Source: Sphingopyxis sp. OPL5
Lineage (GTDB): Bacteria; Pseudomonadota; Alphaproteobacteria; Sphingomonadales; Sphingomonadaceae
Length of the DNA stretch: 64,000 bases
Assembly: GCF_003797775.2 (NCBI RefSeq)
Contig: NZ_CP060725.1
Coordinates: 3,280,001 to 3,344,000 of the forward strand
Direction of reading: 5' to 3'
Shown: positions 18,278-26,800 of the stretch, one piece after another
Numbering within the stretch: the stretch's first letter is position 1
Layout of the letters: the number at the start of each line of letters is the position of its first letter
Program-made: the position numbers and the translations under genes
The notes under the pieces: model-generated
Told to the model about the DNA's origin: nothing
What the model saw: the letters and a program-made list of their open reading frames with translations, nothing else
Databases searched by the model: none

Positions 18278-20659
18278 GTGACCTGGAACCATATCCTCCC
18301 CGTTGCGGCCATCGCCATCGTTGCCGCTAGCCCGGCGGCGGCAGCGGAAAGCCGCAACTTCAATATTCCTGCCCAGCGCCTCGACAATGCGCTCATCGCA
18401 CTCGGGAACGAGACACAAATTTCGATCGGCGGCATCGATCAGCGTCTGGCGGGCGCGCGCAGCAAGCCGGTTCGCGGCCGCATGACGATCGCACAGGCGC
18501 TCACGACGATGCTCCGGGGTACCGGCTTCACCTATCAGATCGTCGATGCCGAGACGGTTCGCATCGTTCCGGTGCCGAAACCCCGCGCACGGCCGAAGCC
18601 CGCCCCGACGCCCAGGCCGCCGCCAGCCGCGCCGCGTATCGAAGCGCCGATACCGCCTCCCGTCGAAATCGTCGTCACCGCGACGAAGCAAGGCCAGCCG
18701 CTCGACAGCTATCCAGGCACCGCGCATATCGAATCGATAGGGAGCCCCGGTCTCGGAGAGAGCCAAGGCACCGCCGCGTTCGTCGCGCGCATCCCGACCT
18801 TGACCTCGACCAATCTGGGGCCGGGCCGCAACAAATTGTTCGTGCGCGGGATCGCCGACAGCAGCTTCTCCGGACCGACCCAGTCGACCGTCGGCATCTA
18901 TCTCGGCGACCTTCGGCTCACCTATAATGCGCCCGAGCCTGATCTACGCCTCTATGACATCGACCGCATCGAAGTGATCGAGGGGCCGCAGGGGACGCTC
19001 TATGGCGCCGGGGCGCTCGGCGGGATTATCCGGATCGTCCCGAAAATGGCCGACGCGGGCGTCTTTCACGCTTCGGCGGCCGCAGGTCGATCCGTAACGC
19101 GCGGTGCTGCACCGGGCTATGATCTTGGAGGGATGGTCAATATCCCGATCCTGACCGATCGAGTGGCGCTCCGGGTCGTCGGCTACAAGCAGGTCGAAGG
19201 GGGCTATATCGACAACAGCACCCTTGGTACCGAGAACACCAACCGGACGCGTCTCGACGGCGCACGCGCGAACCTGCGGATCGAGCCGGGCGACAACTGG
19301 ACGATCGACGTCAACGCGCTGCTCCAGAATATCGACACGCGTGACGGCCAATATGCCGAAACCGATCAGCCGCGCCGCACGCATGCCGCCAACATCGCCC
19401 AGCCGCACGACAATGACTTCAAGGCGGCGGGCGTAGAAGTCGCGAAGGACTGGGGCGACCTCAAGCTCATCTCGTCGACGGGCATCGTCGACCATGATCT
19501 GTCGGAAGTCTTCGATGCGACAGGCTATGGCGGCAATTCCGAGATCCAGATCTTCGAGGGGCATGAGGCCATTCGCCTGCTGACGCACGAGACGCGCCTC
19601 TCGCACCGCGGACCGTCGGGAAACAGCTGGGTCGCGGGTTTCGGTCTCGTCCGCAACATCGATCGCATCGATCGCCGCCTCGGCCCGCTCGACGCGCCCG
19701 CAACGCTGGCTCGGCTGCGCAACCAGAAGACCGAAATAGCGGTCTTCGGTGAGGCGACACAGCGCATCGCCCCGCGCCTGTCGGGAACGCTCGGCGCACG
19801 TGTCGTCTTTGCCGAGACGATCGGCGAACTGATGGGCGGATCGGGCGAGGATTTCGAACCGAAGCGGCGGCAGGTCCGTTTCCTGCCAACCGCAGCGCTG
19901 TCCTGGAAACCCAATTCGGATCTTCTGACCTTCCTTCGCTATCAGAGCGGATTCCGGAGTGGGGGGATCGCCATCACCGCTGGCCAAACCAATGCCGCGC
20001 AGCGCTTCGATTCGGATTCAATCCACACCGCCGAACTCGGGATCAGGCTTGGCTGCGAAAGCGATACCGCCAGCCCCCGCTTCTCTGGGGGCGTCACAAC
20101 CTTCTATTCGATCTGGACCGACATTCAGGCAGACCTCATCGGATCCGACGGACTGCCCTTCACCGAAAATATCGGACGCGGGAGGATTTATGGCGCTGAG
20201 ATCAATGCGCGCTGGCGCGCTAGCGATCACCTGTTCTTCGACGGAGCGCTGTTCGTCAATCGCAGCGCGCTGACCAACCCCGCCGAAGGACTCGAAGAAG
20301 CCGACGAACGGCCGCTGCCGAATATTGCGCGGACCGGCGCGCGTTTTACGGCGGCCTGGGAGAGGCCATTGTCCTCCAGCCTGACGTTCAAGCTCGACGG
20401 TACGGTCCGCCTGATCGGCGCGTCGAGCCTGGGCACGACGGCACCGCTCATCCTTGAGCATGGCGAAACGACCCAGGTCGACCTGTCCGCATCGCTCGTC
20501 GCATCGCAAGGCTGGGCCATCTCGCTCGACGCCACGAACCTGCTCAACGCCAGCGGTAACACCTTCTCCTACGGCAACCCTTTTACTGTCGCCGACGGCA
20601 AGCAGATCACGCCGCTGCGACCGCTCACGATCCGATTGGGCATTCGAGCCGGCTTCTGA
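18278..20659 (+). CDS. TonB-dependent outer-membrane receptor with N-terminal STN signalling domain
   Basis: The 793-residue receptor has a signal peptide, an STN domain (residues about 26-95: NIPAQRLDNALIALG, then AQALTTMLRGTGF) that contacts FecR, and a Pro-rich linker. A TonB-box-like EIVVTATK, a plug (about 140-250, with VRGIADSSF and IEVIEGPQGTLYGAGALGG) and a 22-strand barrel ending in Phe follow. The STN domain makes it a transducing receptor that both imports a ligand and switches on the sigma factor upstream. The start is a GTG four bases after the FecR stop, giving a sigma-FecR-receptor operon. The ligand is unknown. Confidence 0.88.
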   Translation: MTWNHILPVAAIAIVAASPAAAAESRNFNIPAQRLDNALIALGNETQISIGGIDQRLAGARSKPVRGRMTIAQALTTMLRGTGFTYQIVDAETVRIVPVPKPRARPKPAPTPRPPPAAPRIEAPIPPPVEIVVTATKQGQPLDSYPGTAHIESIGSPGLGESQGTAAFVARIPTLTSTNLGPGRNKLFVRGIADSSFSGPTQSTVGIYLGDLRLTYNAPEPDLRLYDIDRIEVIEGPQGTLYGAGALGGIIRIVPKMADAGVFHASAAAGRSVTRGAAPGYDLGGMVNIPILTDRVALRVVGYKQVEGGYIDNSTLGTENTNRTRLDGARANLRIEPGDNWTIDVNALLQNIDTRDGQYAETDQPRRTHAANIAQPHDNDFKAAGVEVAKDWGDLKLISSTGIVDHDLSEVFDATGYGGNSEIQIFEGHEAIRLLTHETRLSHRGPSGNSWVAGFGLVRNIDRIDRRLGPLDAPATLARLRNQKTEIAVFGEATQRIAPRLSGTLGARVVFAETIGELMGGSGEDFEPKRRQVRFLPTAALSWKPNSDLLTFLRYQSGFRSGGIAITAGQTNAAQRFDSDSIHTAELGIRLGCESDTASPRFSGGVTTFYSIWTDIQADLIGSDGLPFTENIGRGRIYGAEINARWRASDHLFFDGALFVNRSALTNPAEGLEEADERPLPNIARTGARFTAAWERPLSSSLTFKLDGTVRLIGASSLGTTAPLILEHGETTQVDLSASLVASQGWAISLDATNLLNASGNTFSYGNPFTVADGKQITPLRPLTIRLGIRAGF

Positions 20660-20724
20660 CGTGCGCACCCCATGTCAAAGGACAGGCCGATGTTTGAACG
20701 ACCCATGCCGCGAGAGATACGAAA

Positions 20725-21459
20725 TTGAAGAAGATCCTGAAACTGCTGAACTCGGAGCGATTGCTGGCGCGTCGGCCGGATATTCTCCTTACGGCGGCGA
20801 TGGCGCTCGCGGCGCTCGTCGCGCTCGGTATCTTCAAGCTGGCGTCGGAAATCGCCGAGGGTGAACTCAATGCCTATGATACCCCCGGGCTGCATTGGGT
20901 GCGGGCCATATTCGGCGAGAGCAGTGGCATGCGCGCGGCGATGCTCGATCTGACCGCATTGGGCGACGTCACCACCTTGACGCTGGTCGTCGTTTTTTCC
21001 GCGGGCTTGCTTATGACGCTCAAGCGGGGACAATTCGCATTGTTCCTCGTCGCCCAATGCGTATCGGGAGCGCTTGTGATGAGCTTGCTGAAGGTGTGGT
21101 TTGGAAGGGCACGGCCGACGGTCGTCGAGCATTGGGCCTCTTATGGCAGTGCGAGCTTCCCGAGCGGCCACGCAGCGAATTCCGCTATCGTCTATTTGTC
21201 CATCGCCATTCTCGTCGCCGGATTGGCGCCGAGCCGGTCGAGCCGCATCTATGTCGCGGGAGCCGCGGGATTGCTCGTCGTGTCGATCGGCATCTCGCGC
21301 CTGTATCTCGGCGTTCATTGGCCGAGCGACGTCCTCGCCGGTTGGGCCTTCGGTGGCGGATGGGCCCTGATGTGCTGGAGCATCATGTGGAGGATGGCGC
21401 CGCTCACGGCTCGCGCGGCCATCAACTTGGCGACTTTCCCTGGACGCCGAAATCAGTGA
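20725..21459 (+). CDS. PAP2-family membrane phosphatase
   Basis: The 244-residue protein has about six TM helices and the three PAP2 motifs in order: KVWFGRARPT (K-x6-RP), PSGHA, and SRLYLGVHWPSDVLAG (SR-x5-H-x3-D). Such enzymes remove phosphate from lipid phosphates or undecaprenyl pyrophosphate at the periplasmic face. The start is a TTG at 20725, with only a weak GAGAG upstream, so a different start is possible. It lies 65 bases after the receptor gene, close to the glycan locus. Recycling of the undecaprenyl carrier, or dephosphorylation of a lipid made there, would both fit; the sequence does not choose. Confidence 0.83.
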   Translation: MKKILKLLNSERLLARRPDILLTAAMALAALVALGIFKLASEIAEGELNAYDTPGLHWVRAIFGESSGMRAAMLDLTALGDVTTLTLVVVFSAGLLMTLKRGQFALFLVAQCVSGALVMSLLKVWFGRARPTVVEHWASYGSASFPSGHAANSAIVYLSIAILVAGLAPSRSSRIYVAGAAGLLVVSIGISRLYLGVHWPSDVLAGWAFGGGWALMCWSIMWRMAPLTARAAINLATFPGRRNQ

Positions 21460-21661
21460 AGAAGAAGGATCTCGATGGTCGAGCGGCGGTAGCGATTGTG
21501 GACGCCACGGAATTTTGGGACGTCTGCACAACTTTGCATCGAACCATCGAGCAGCGTGCAGAGGGTTGGGTGTTGCGGGCCAGTTTCAGTGATCTAGCGC
21601 TTGACCGAAGCCGTAAATCTGTCGATCGGCCTCGCTTGCTGCCACTCGCCCGTTCGGCCGA

Positions 21662-22120
21662 TTACCGCGCCCGCTGGGCCTGAGACTGCGACTGATAGGT
21701 TGAAGGCCGCTTCTGAGCTACCATCGCGAGGGTGCGGCCGCCATGATAGGTAACGGTTCCGCACATCCTGTTGCCGTTGGCCGAGAGCGTGCCGTCGAAC
21801 AGGACATCGCCTTCGCGGGACGCGACAACCATGTGGATGCTGTAGCCGGTCAAGGTGATTGTGCGCACAACGACGGGCGCGGTCCTGACCGGGGTTAGCG
21901 ATCCGCCATAGGTGTCGCCGACGAAGCCGATCGACATCAGCCCGAAACTGGGCTCTCCCCCGGCATCCATCAGGAAATCCCAGTTGCCGTGGAGGTTCGG
22001 GGCCTCGCCGCCCGCCGTAGCGGCTCCGGCGTCGCACTCAAAGCGCATGTTTACGGGCTCGCTTGCCGCTGCTGGAACGACTGCAAATGCCAATGCTGCG
22101 CCAGTGATAAATCGCTTCAT
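21662..22120 (-). CDS. Small exported protein of unknown function
   Basis: The product of about 152 residues begins with a clean Sec signal (MKRFITGAALAFAVVPAAASE). The mature part is beta-rich and has two Cys that could form a disulfide (FECDAGA and RMCGTVTY). I do not recognise the family. The ATG at 22120 has GGAGAAAGCA directly before it, so I prefer it to the ATG at 22132. It is transcribed divergently from the LytTR regulator, with a 72-base gap that must hold both promoters, so it may be a target of that regulator. Confidence 0.6.
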   Translation of the reverse strand: MKRFITGAALAFAVVPAAASEPVNMRFECDAGAATAGGEAPNLHGNWDFLMDAGGEPSFGLMSIGFVGDTYGGSLTPVRTAPVVVRTITLTGYSIHMVVASREGDVLFDGTLSANGNRMCGTVTYHGGRTLAMVAQKRPSTYQSQSQAQRAR

Positions 22121-22138
22121 TGCTTTCTCCATTTCGAC

Positions 22139-22252
22139 ATTTCGTGCCGACCGGTTGGCGGGTCATGATCCCTGTCGACAAGGGGCAAAATCGTGAATAG
22201 CGTCCGCCGTTTCGTGACGGGTGGGCGGATGCGGTTGGCGATGCGTGAATGG
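22139..22252 (+). repeat. Inverted duplication, arm 1 (leader and start of the LytTR gene)
   Basis: This arm covers the upstream leader (TTTCGTGCCGACCGGTTGG), the ribosome binding site and the first 20 codons of the LytTR gene. A diverged copy lies in inverse orientation at about 23286-23396. Both arms end in the same GCGATGCGTGAATGGC. The similarity includes non-coding leader bases, so it reflects duplication rather than a shared protein motif alone. Confidence 0.6.
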
Positions 22253-22993
22253 CGGATGTTGAGGAAGTGGCGGGTGCCGCTGAGTGCTGTCGCGTTCGGC
22301 GCGATGCTTGGCGTAACGGGGCCATTCGGATCGCAATCTGTGCTCGGGCCAGCGGTTCGATATCCTTTCTGGATGGTCATCGCCGTCGCCGGCTTTGGGA
22401 CCGCTGCGGCCGCGGAGCGGATCCTTCCGTCCATTTCGCCGCGCAAGCGGACGTTCGCACGGTACTTCGCGGTGGCCGCAGTATCGGCGGTACCCATGAC
22501 CTTCTTTGTGGCATGGGCTATGGGGGTGGTCAGACCAGGAAGGACATTCGGTCCCGTCCAACTGCTCGGCTTGTTTCCCTATGTGGCGCTGGTCCAGCTG
22601 CTGATCGCCCGCATCATGGCTCCGGACGACCCGGTTACGGTGGTCGCACCCGCGGGACAGCCCGCCGCGGCTCCAGAATATCCGCCCGAATTCCTGTCGA
22701 AGCTTCCGGCCGCCCTGCGCAGCGACATACTCGCACTGGAAGCCGAAGATCATTATGTGCGCGTGCACACACTCAACGGCTCGGCGTTGGTCCTGATGCG
22801 GCTGGCGGATGCGGCGGCGATCATTGATCCGCGGCTAGGCCTTCGCGTGCACCGCAGCTGGTGGGTGGCCAAAGACGGTGTTCGCCAACTGGAACGAACG
22901 CCCGGACGAGCGACCGCCCGGCTTCTGGATGACACAGCAGTCCCCATCAGCAGGACATATTTGCCGGCGGCGCGAACGGTTTTGAAGGACTAG
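22193..22993 (+). CDS. Membrane-bound LytTR-family DNA-binding regulator
   Basis: The 266-residue protein has an N-terminal membrane part with about four TM helices (residues 28-140) and a C-terminal LytTR domain (about 165-263: ALEAEDHYVRVHTLNGSALVLMRL, then LRVHRSWWVAKDGV). LytTR domains bind short imperfect direct repeats near promoters. No receiver domain is present, so the membrane part probably senses the signal itself. The start is a GTG with AAGGGG eight bases upstream. The first 90 or so bases and their leader reappear, inverted, near 23.3 kb. The divergent exported protein and the autotransporter downstream are possible targets by position. Confidence 0.82.
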   Translation: MNSVRRFVTGGRMRLAMREWRMLRKWRVPLSAVAFGAMLGVTGPFGSQSVLGPAVRYPFWMVIAVAGFGTAAAAERILPSISPRKRTFARYFAVAAVSAVPMTFFVAWAMGVVRPGRTFGPVQLLGLFPYVALVQLLIARIMAPDDPVTVVAPAGQPAAAPEYPPEFLSKLPAALRSDILALEAEDHYVRVHTLNGSALVLMRLADAAAIIDPRLGLRVHRSWWVAKDGVRQLERTPGRATARLLDDTAVPISRTYLPAARTVLKD

Positions 22994-23049
22994 CCCGAGC
23001 GATCCGGCGGGATTTGCCGGGGCGAACGGTCCGGCTGCTCCAGAGCGCT

Positions 23050-23341
23050 TTATGTTGAAAGCTGTTCCGCGCGTCGCAGCAGTTTTGCGCAAAGCGGCGC
23101 AATCGCCCACGCGATCAGACAACAAAGCCCGCACACGACGAAAATCGTTGCCGCGATGGGCAGTATCATATGCGCGACGCGATTGACGATCATCGCGATC
23201 CACCCCGTCACTCCAAAGGCGATCATGGCATCGTCCTTGCTGTCGACCCGGCGCAAGGTCGCGTCGCTTCGTCTCTATCTGCCATTCACGCATCGCCAAC
23301 TGCATCGGTCTGCCGATCACGAAATTGCGGAAGCCGTTCAC
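23050..23341 (-). pseudogene. Small two-helix membrane protein gene, apparently frameshifted
   Basis: From a GTG at 23341 the frame reads NGFRNFVIGRPMQLAMREWQ, closely matching the start of the LytTR regulator, then loses sense. Shifting frame near 23256 gives a continuous readable protein: LRRVDSKDDAMIAFGVTG, then two strong TM helices and a basic tail ending RRAEQLST at 23050. A single-base change would join the parts. Alternatively the second part is a separate 58-residue protein from the ATG at 23226, which has AAGGA upstream. The coding-like quality of the TM part is visible; whether this is a broken gene, two genes or a sequencing error is not. Confidence 0.4.
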
Positions 23342-23396
23342 GACTTTCCCCGTTGCCGACCGGCATCACCGTCCGCCAACGGGCCGACACGAAATT
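23286..23396 (-). repeat. Inverted duplication, arm 2
   Basis: Read on the minus strand this copy starts with TTTCGTGTCGGCCCGTTGG, carries GGGGAAAGTC before a GTG, and encodes a peptide that matches the LytTR N-terminus at about two residues in three (NGFRNFVIGRPMQLAMREW against NSVRRFVTGGRMRLAMREW). It provides the start of the frameshifted small membrane-protein gene. Confidence 0.6.
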
Positions 23397-23460
23397 AGCG
23401 TCGCCAATGTCGGTGTTCGCCTCAACCACGCAAAGTCTATGCAGAGAACAGAATTGGCCC

Positions 23461-23708
23461 ATGAAAAGCTTCGACCTCGACGAACCGCCCGCCGGCTGGC
23501 AATCGCTCGATTCTCCGGCGACCGACCTTGCGGAAGGAGTGCGCCGGCATGAACGCTCGACGCGCCGAGGGCTGCCGTCTGTACCGCGACCGCGGCCGCG
23601 CTTTGGATCTGGCAGCGCAGGCGAGCGGCAAGACTGGCGCACGCGATCGCGGCTGCCGACGAGATGCCGGAACAGTTCAGGGAGGCCGAAACCGCTGACC
23701 TCACCTGA
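23461..23708 (+). pseudogene. Possible frameshifted small ORF upstream of the autotransporter
   Basis: An ATG at 23461 opens MKSFDLDEPPAGWQSLDSP and continues with sensible composition to about HERS. That frame then turns into Arg/Pro/Ser-rich text. The frame beginning at 23553 instead reads DAPRAAVCTATAAALWIWQ and then RRRAARLAHAIAAADEMPEQ, ending with a stop at 23706-23708, which looks like a TM segment with a charged tail. A frame change between about 23549 and 23570 would join them into an 80-residue membrane protein. I do not recognise the family; this is a reading-frame argument only. Confidence 0.3.
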
Positions 23709-23824
23709 TCAATAACCACGGCTCATACAGCCCTATTCGCCCGCGCTGAAAGCGGCGGGCGCACAACCATCCTCACCACCAGGTTCAATGAACCGGCTTT
23801 TGCCGGGCAGGGAGATTTTGACTC

Positions 23825-26800
23825 ATGAAACGTACCCTTTTGTGCGCCTCGGCGCTTTGCGGAAGCCTTATTCTCGTGCAGCCAGCCCAGGCGGCCTGCA
23901 CGACATCCACCGACGGGCAGAAAACCGTCGCCTGTACCGGCGATACGGCATCGACGGTAACGATCGGCGCCGATGTCGACCGCTTCACCAATGACGGCAA
24001 TATTGCGGTATCGCTTGGCCTCGCGGTTACAGCCGGTACGAACACCGGCGATTTCACGAATAGCGGCACCATCACGTCGACCTCCAATCAGATATTTTCG
24101 GTCAGGATCGACGGATTTCGGGAGGGGGCCGTTCTTTCCAACAGCGGAACCATTTCGACCGGAAGCAATGGCGCGGCGGCGATCGCGATCGGCGGCATCG
24201 CGACCGTCCGCAACAGCGGCTCGATCGTTACCTTGCCCGGAAGCGGCAATTCCATCGGACTGGCGATCGAAGGAGGCGGCGATATCGCGAACCTCGCGGG
24301 CGGCGAAATCCGCGGCGGCTTCGCCGGAATCCGCACGTCCGACCGGACCAGGCTCGTCAACGCCGGAACCATCTCGGGCGCCAACGGCGCGCTTCTCGGC
24401 AACGGATCGCGGGTCGATAACAGCGGAACCATCACCGGCAGTTCGAACGCCATCGCCATCGCCTCGGATGGTACGGTCATCAACCGCGAGGGCGGCCAGC
24501 TGATCGGGACCGGCATTGGGGCGGCCGTGGCGCTTCAGTCCGGATCGAACACGATTCTCAACGCGGGCCGCATCGACACGACGGGCACGTCGTTCGGCAG
24601 CTCGGCCACTGTCGTCATTCTGCGTGCAAGCACGGACAAGTCGAGCGCGCTCGTCAACACGGCGACCGGCGTTATCGGCCATCCGGGTCAGGATTCGGGC
24701 GACGACGCCATCCTCGGGTCCGGCGGCGCGCTATCTATCGCCAACGCCGGGCTGATCCATGCGGATATTTCCCTGAACGGAGGAGGCGCGCCGAGGACCG
24801 TGCTCAACGGCTATGATCTGGCAGGCAACGTTGTCGACGGTGCCAGCCGTATCGAGGGCGACCTCTACTTCAATGGCAGCGACGACACGGTTCGCGTCCG
24901 CAACCGCGGCACGATCATCGGCGACATTTATTTCGGTGAAGGCGTCAACGAACTCTACAACAGCGGGACCATCAACGGGAACATTTCGGACATCGGGGAC
25001 GCCGCCAATCATATCGTTCTCGCCGGGACGCTGAACGGCGATGGCAGCTTCCAGGGCACCACGACCCTTGAGGTTTCGGGCGTGCTCAACGGTTCGATTG
25101 TGCTCGGCGGCAACGACGACACCGTGATCGTCAACGGCCCGCTCACGATCACGGGCGAGAACAGCATCAACGTCGCAGGCGGCGGCGGCGACACGGTGAT
25201 CTATCGTGGCGAAACCGGCGCGGTTGATGCCTGGCGCATCAACGCCGAGAAGCTGATCAAAGACGGCGGGGGCACCACCATCCTTGGATCCGAAGGTGCG
25301 ACTTTCCTGGGCGGCGTCACCATCGCCGACGGAACCCTCGTGTTCGGAACCGACCGCGCCGCCGACGAGATCGTCGGCAATGCGTCGATTGGCAGCAGCG
25401 GCGTCTACCGCCTCGACGGAACGCATCTCGGCGCGATCGACATCGCGGCCGGGGGTGTCCTTCTGGGAACGGGCCGCGTCGGTGACGGCCGCTTTGCCGA
25501 ACATGTGCTGACCAACGCGGGTGTCGTCGCGCCGGGGGATGGCGAGGGCAGCATCGGAACGCTTACCGTCATCAGCGACTATACTCAAACGGCCGCCGGC
25601 CGGCTCGACATCGAGCTCGGCGCGCCCGGTATATCCGACCTGCTCGAGGTTCGTGGAGCCGCCAATCTCGCGGGCGGAGTCAATTTCATCCCGCTCGATC
25701 TTGCGGACACCGGCACCTATACCTTCCTGACCTACGGGTCGCGCGCTGGTCAGTTCGACCGGGTCGGTGGAAGCGGCCTCTTCTTCAGCTATTCGGTCGA
25801 TTATCTCGGCGACCGCGCGGTCGTGAACGTCGTCAAATCGACGCCCACGCCGACCCCGACGCCGACAGGTTGCTCGCCGGCCGATCCGGCGCCGGGAACG
25901 ACGGTGATCTGCAAGCCGCCGATCAACGGCCGCTATGTCTTTACGGCCGACGACCTTACCGTCAGCGTCGAAGGTCTGCTCGAAGCCGCAACTGACGGCA
26001 CGCTGATCGGCACGCGGGGCGACAACGCAACTGTCAAGATACTGGCCGGTGCGGGCATACTGAACGGCCGCGAGAATAGCGGAGCGATCGATCTGAGCGG
26101 AGCGAACCTCCAGCTCCTCAATCAGGGCATTATCGACGCCGTCGGCGGCCCGGACCCCGCAGCAGTGGTCGTGCTGGCGCCCGACGAAGGCACGCGCGCC
26201 TATCTCCGCAACGCCGACGGAGCGCGGATCGGTCATGCAGGCCCCGGGGCACCCGCCACGGCGATCTATGCCGACGCCCTCATCGGCGGCACGCCGGGCG
26301 ACATCGCGATCGAGAATGACGGTTCCATCTATGGCGACCTCGATCTCATCCACGCGGCAAGGGCGCTGATCGACAACGGTTTCGTGATCGACAGCGCGAC
26401 ACAGACGTCGGGCCAGCGCCTGATCGATGGCAGCGTCAGGACCGGCGCCGGAAACGACGAGCTGCGCAACAACGGAACGATCACCGGCAGCATCGAAACC
26501 GGCGCGGGCGATGACATCGTCATGAACTATCCGGGCGGGGTCATCGGCGGCGATATCCGCCTTGGCGTTGGCGACGACGTCTATTCGCAGGAAGCCGGCC
26601 GCCTCGACGGCGCGCTTGATGCGGGCGAAGGCGATGACCTCGTCGAGTTCGGCGGCTCGATCGGCGGGAGCATCGCGCTCGGCGCGGGCGATGACGCGCT
26701 TGGCATTTATGGCGCCGCCGAACTCGCGGCGAGTGCGGGGATCGACGGCGGCTCCGGCCTCGATACGATCATATTCGCCGGGAACACGGGCACCTGGGAT

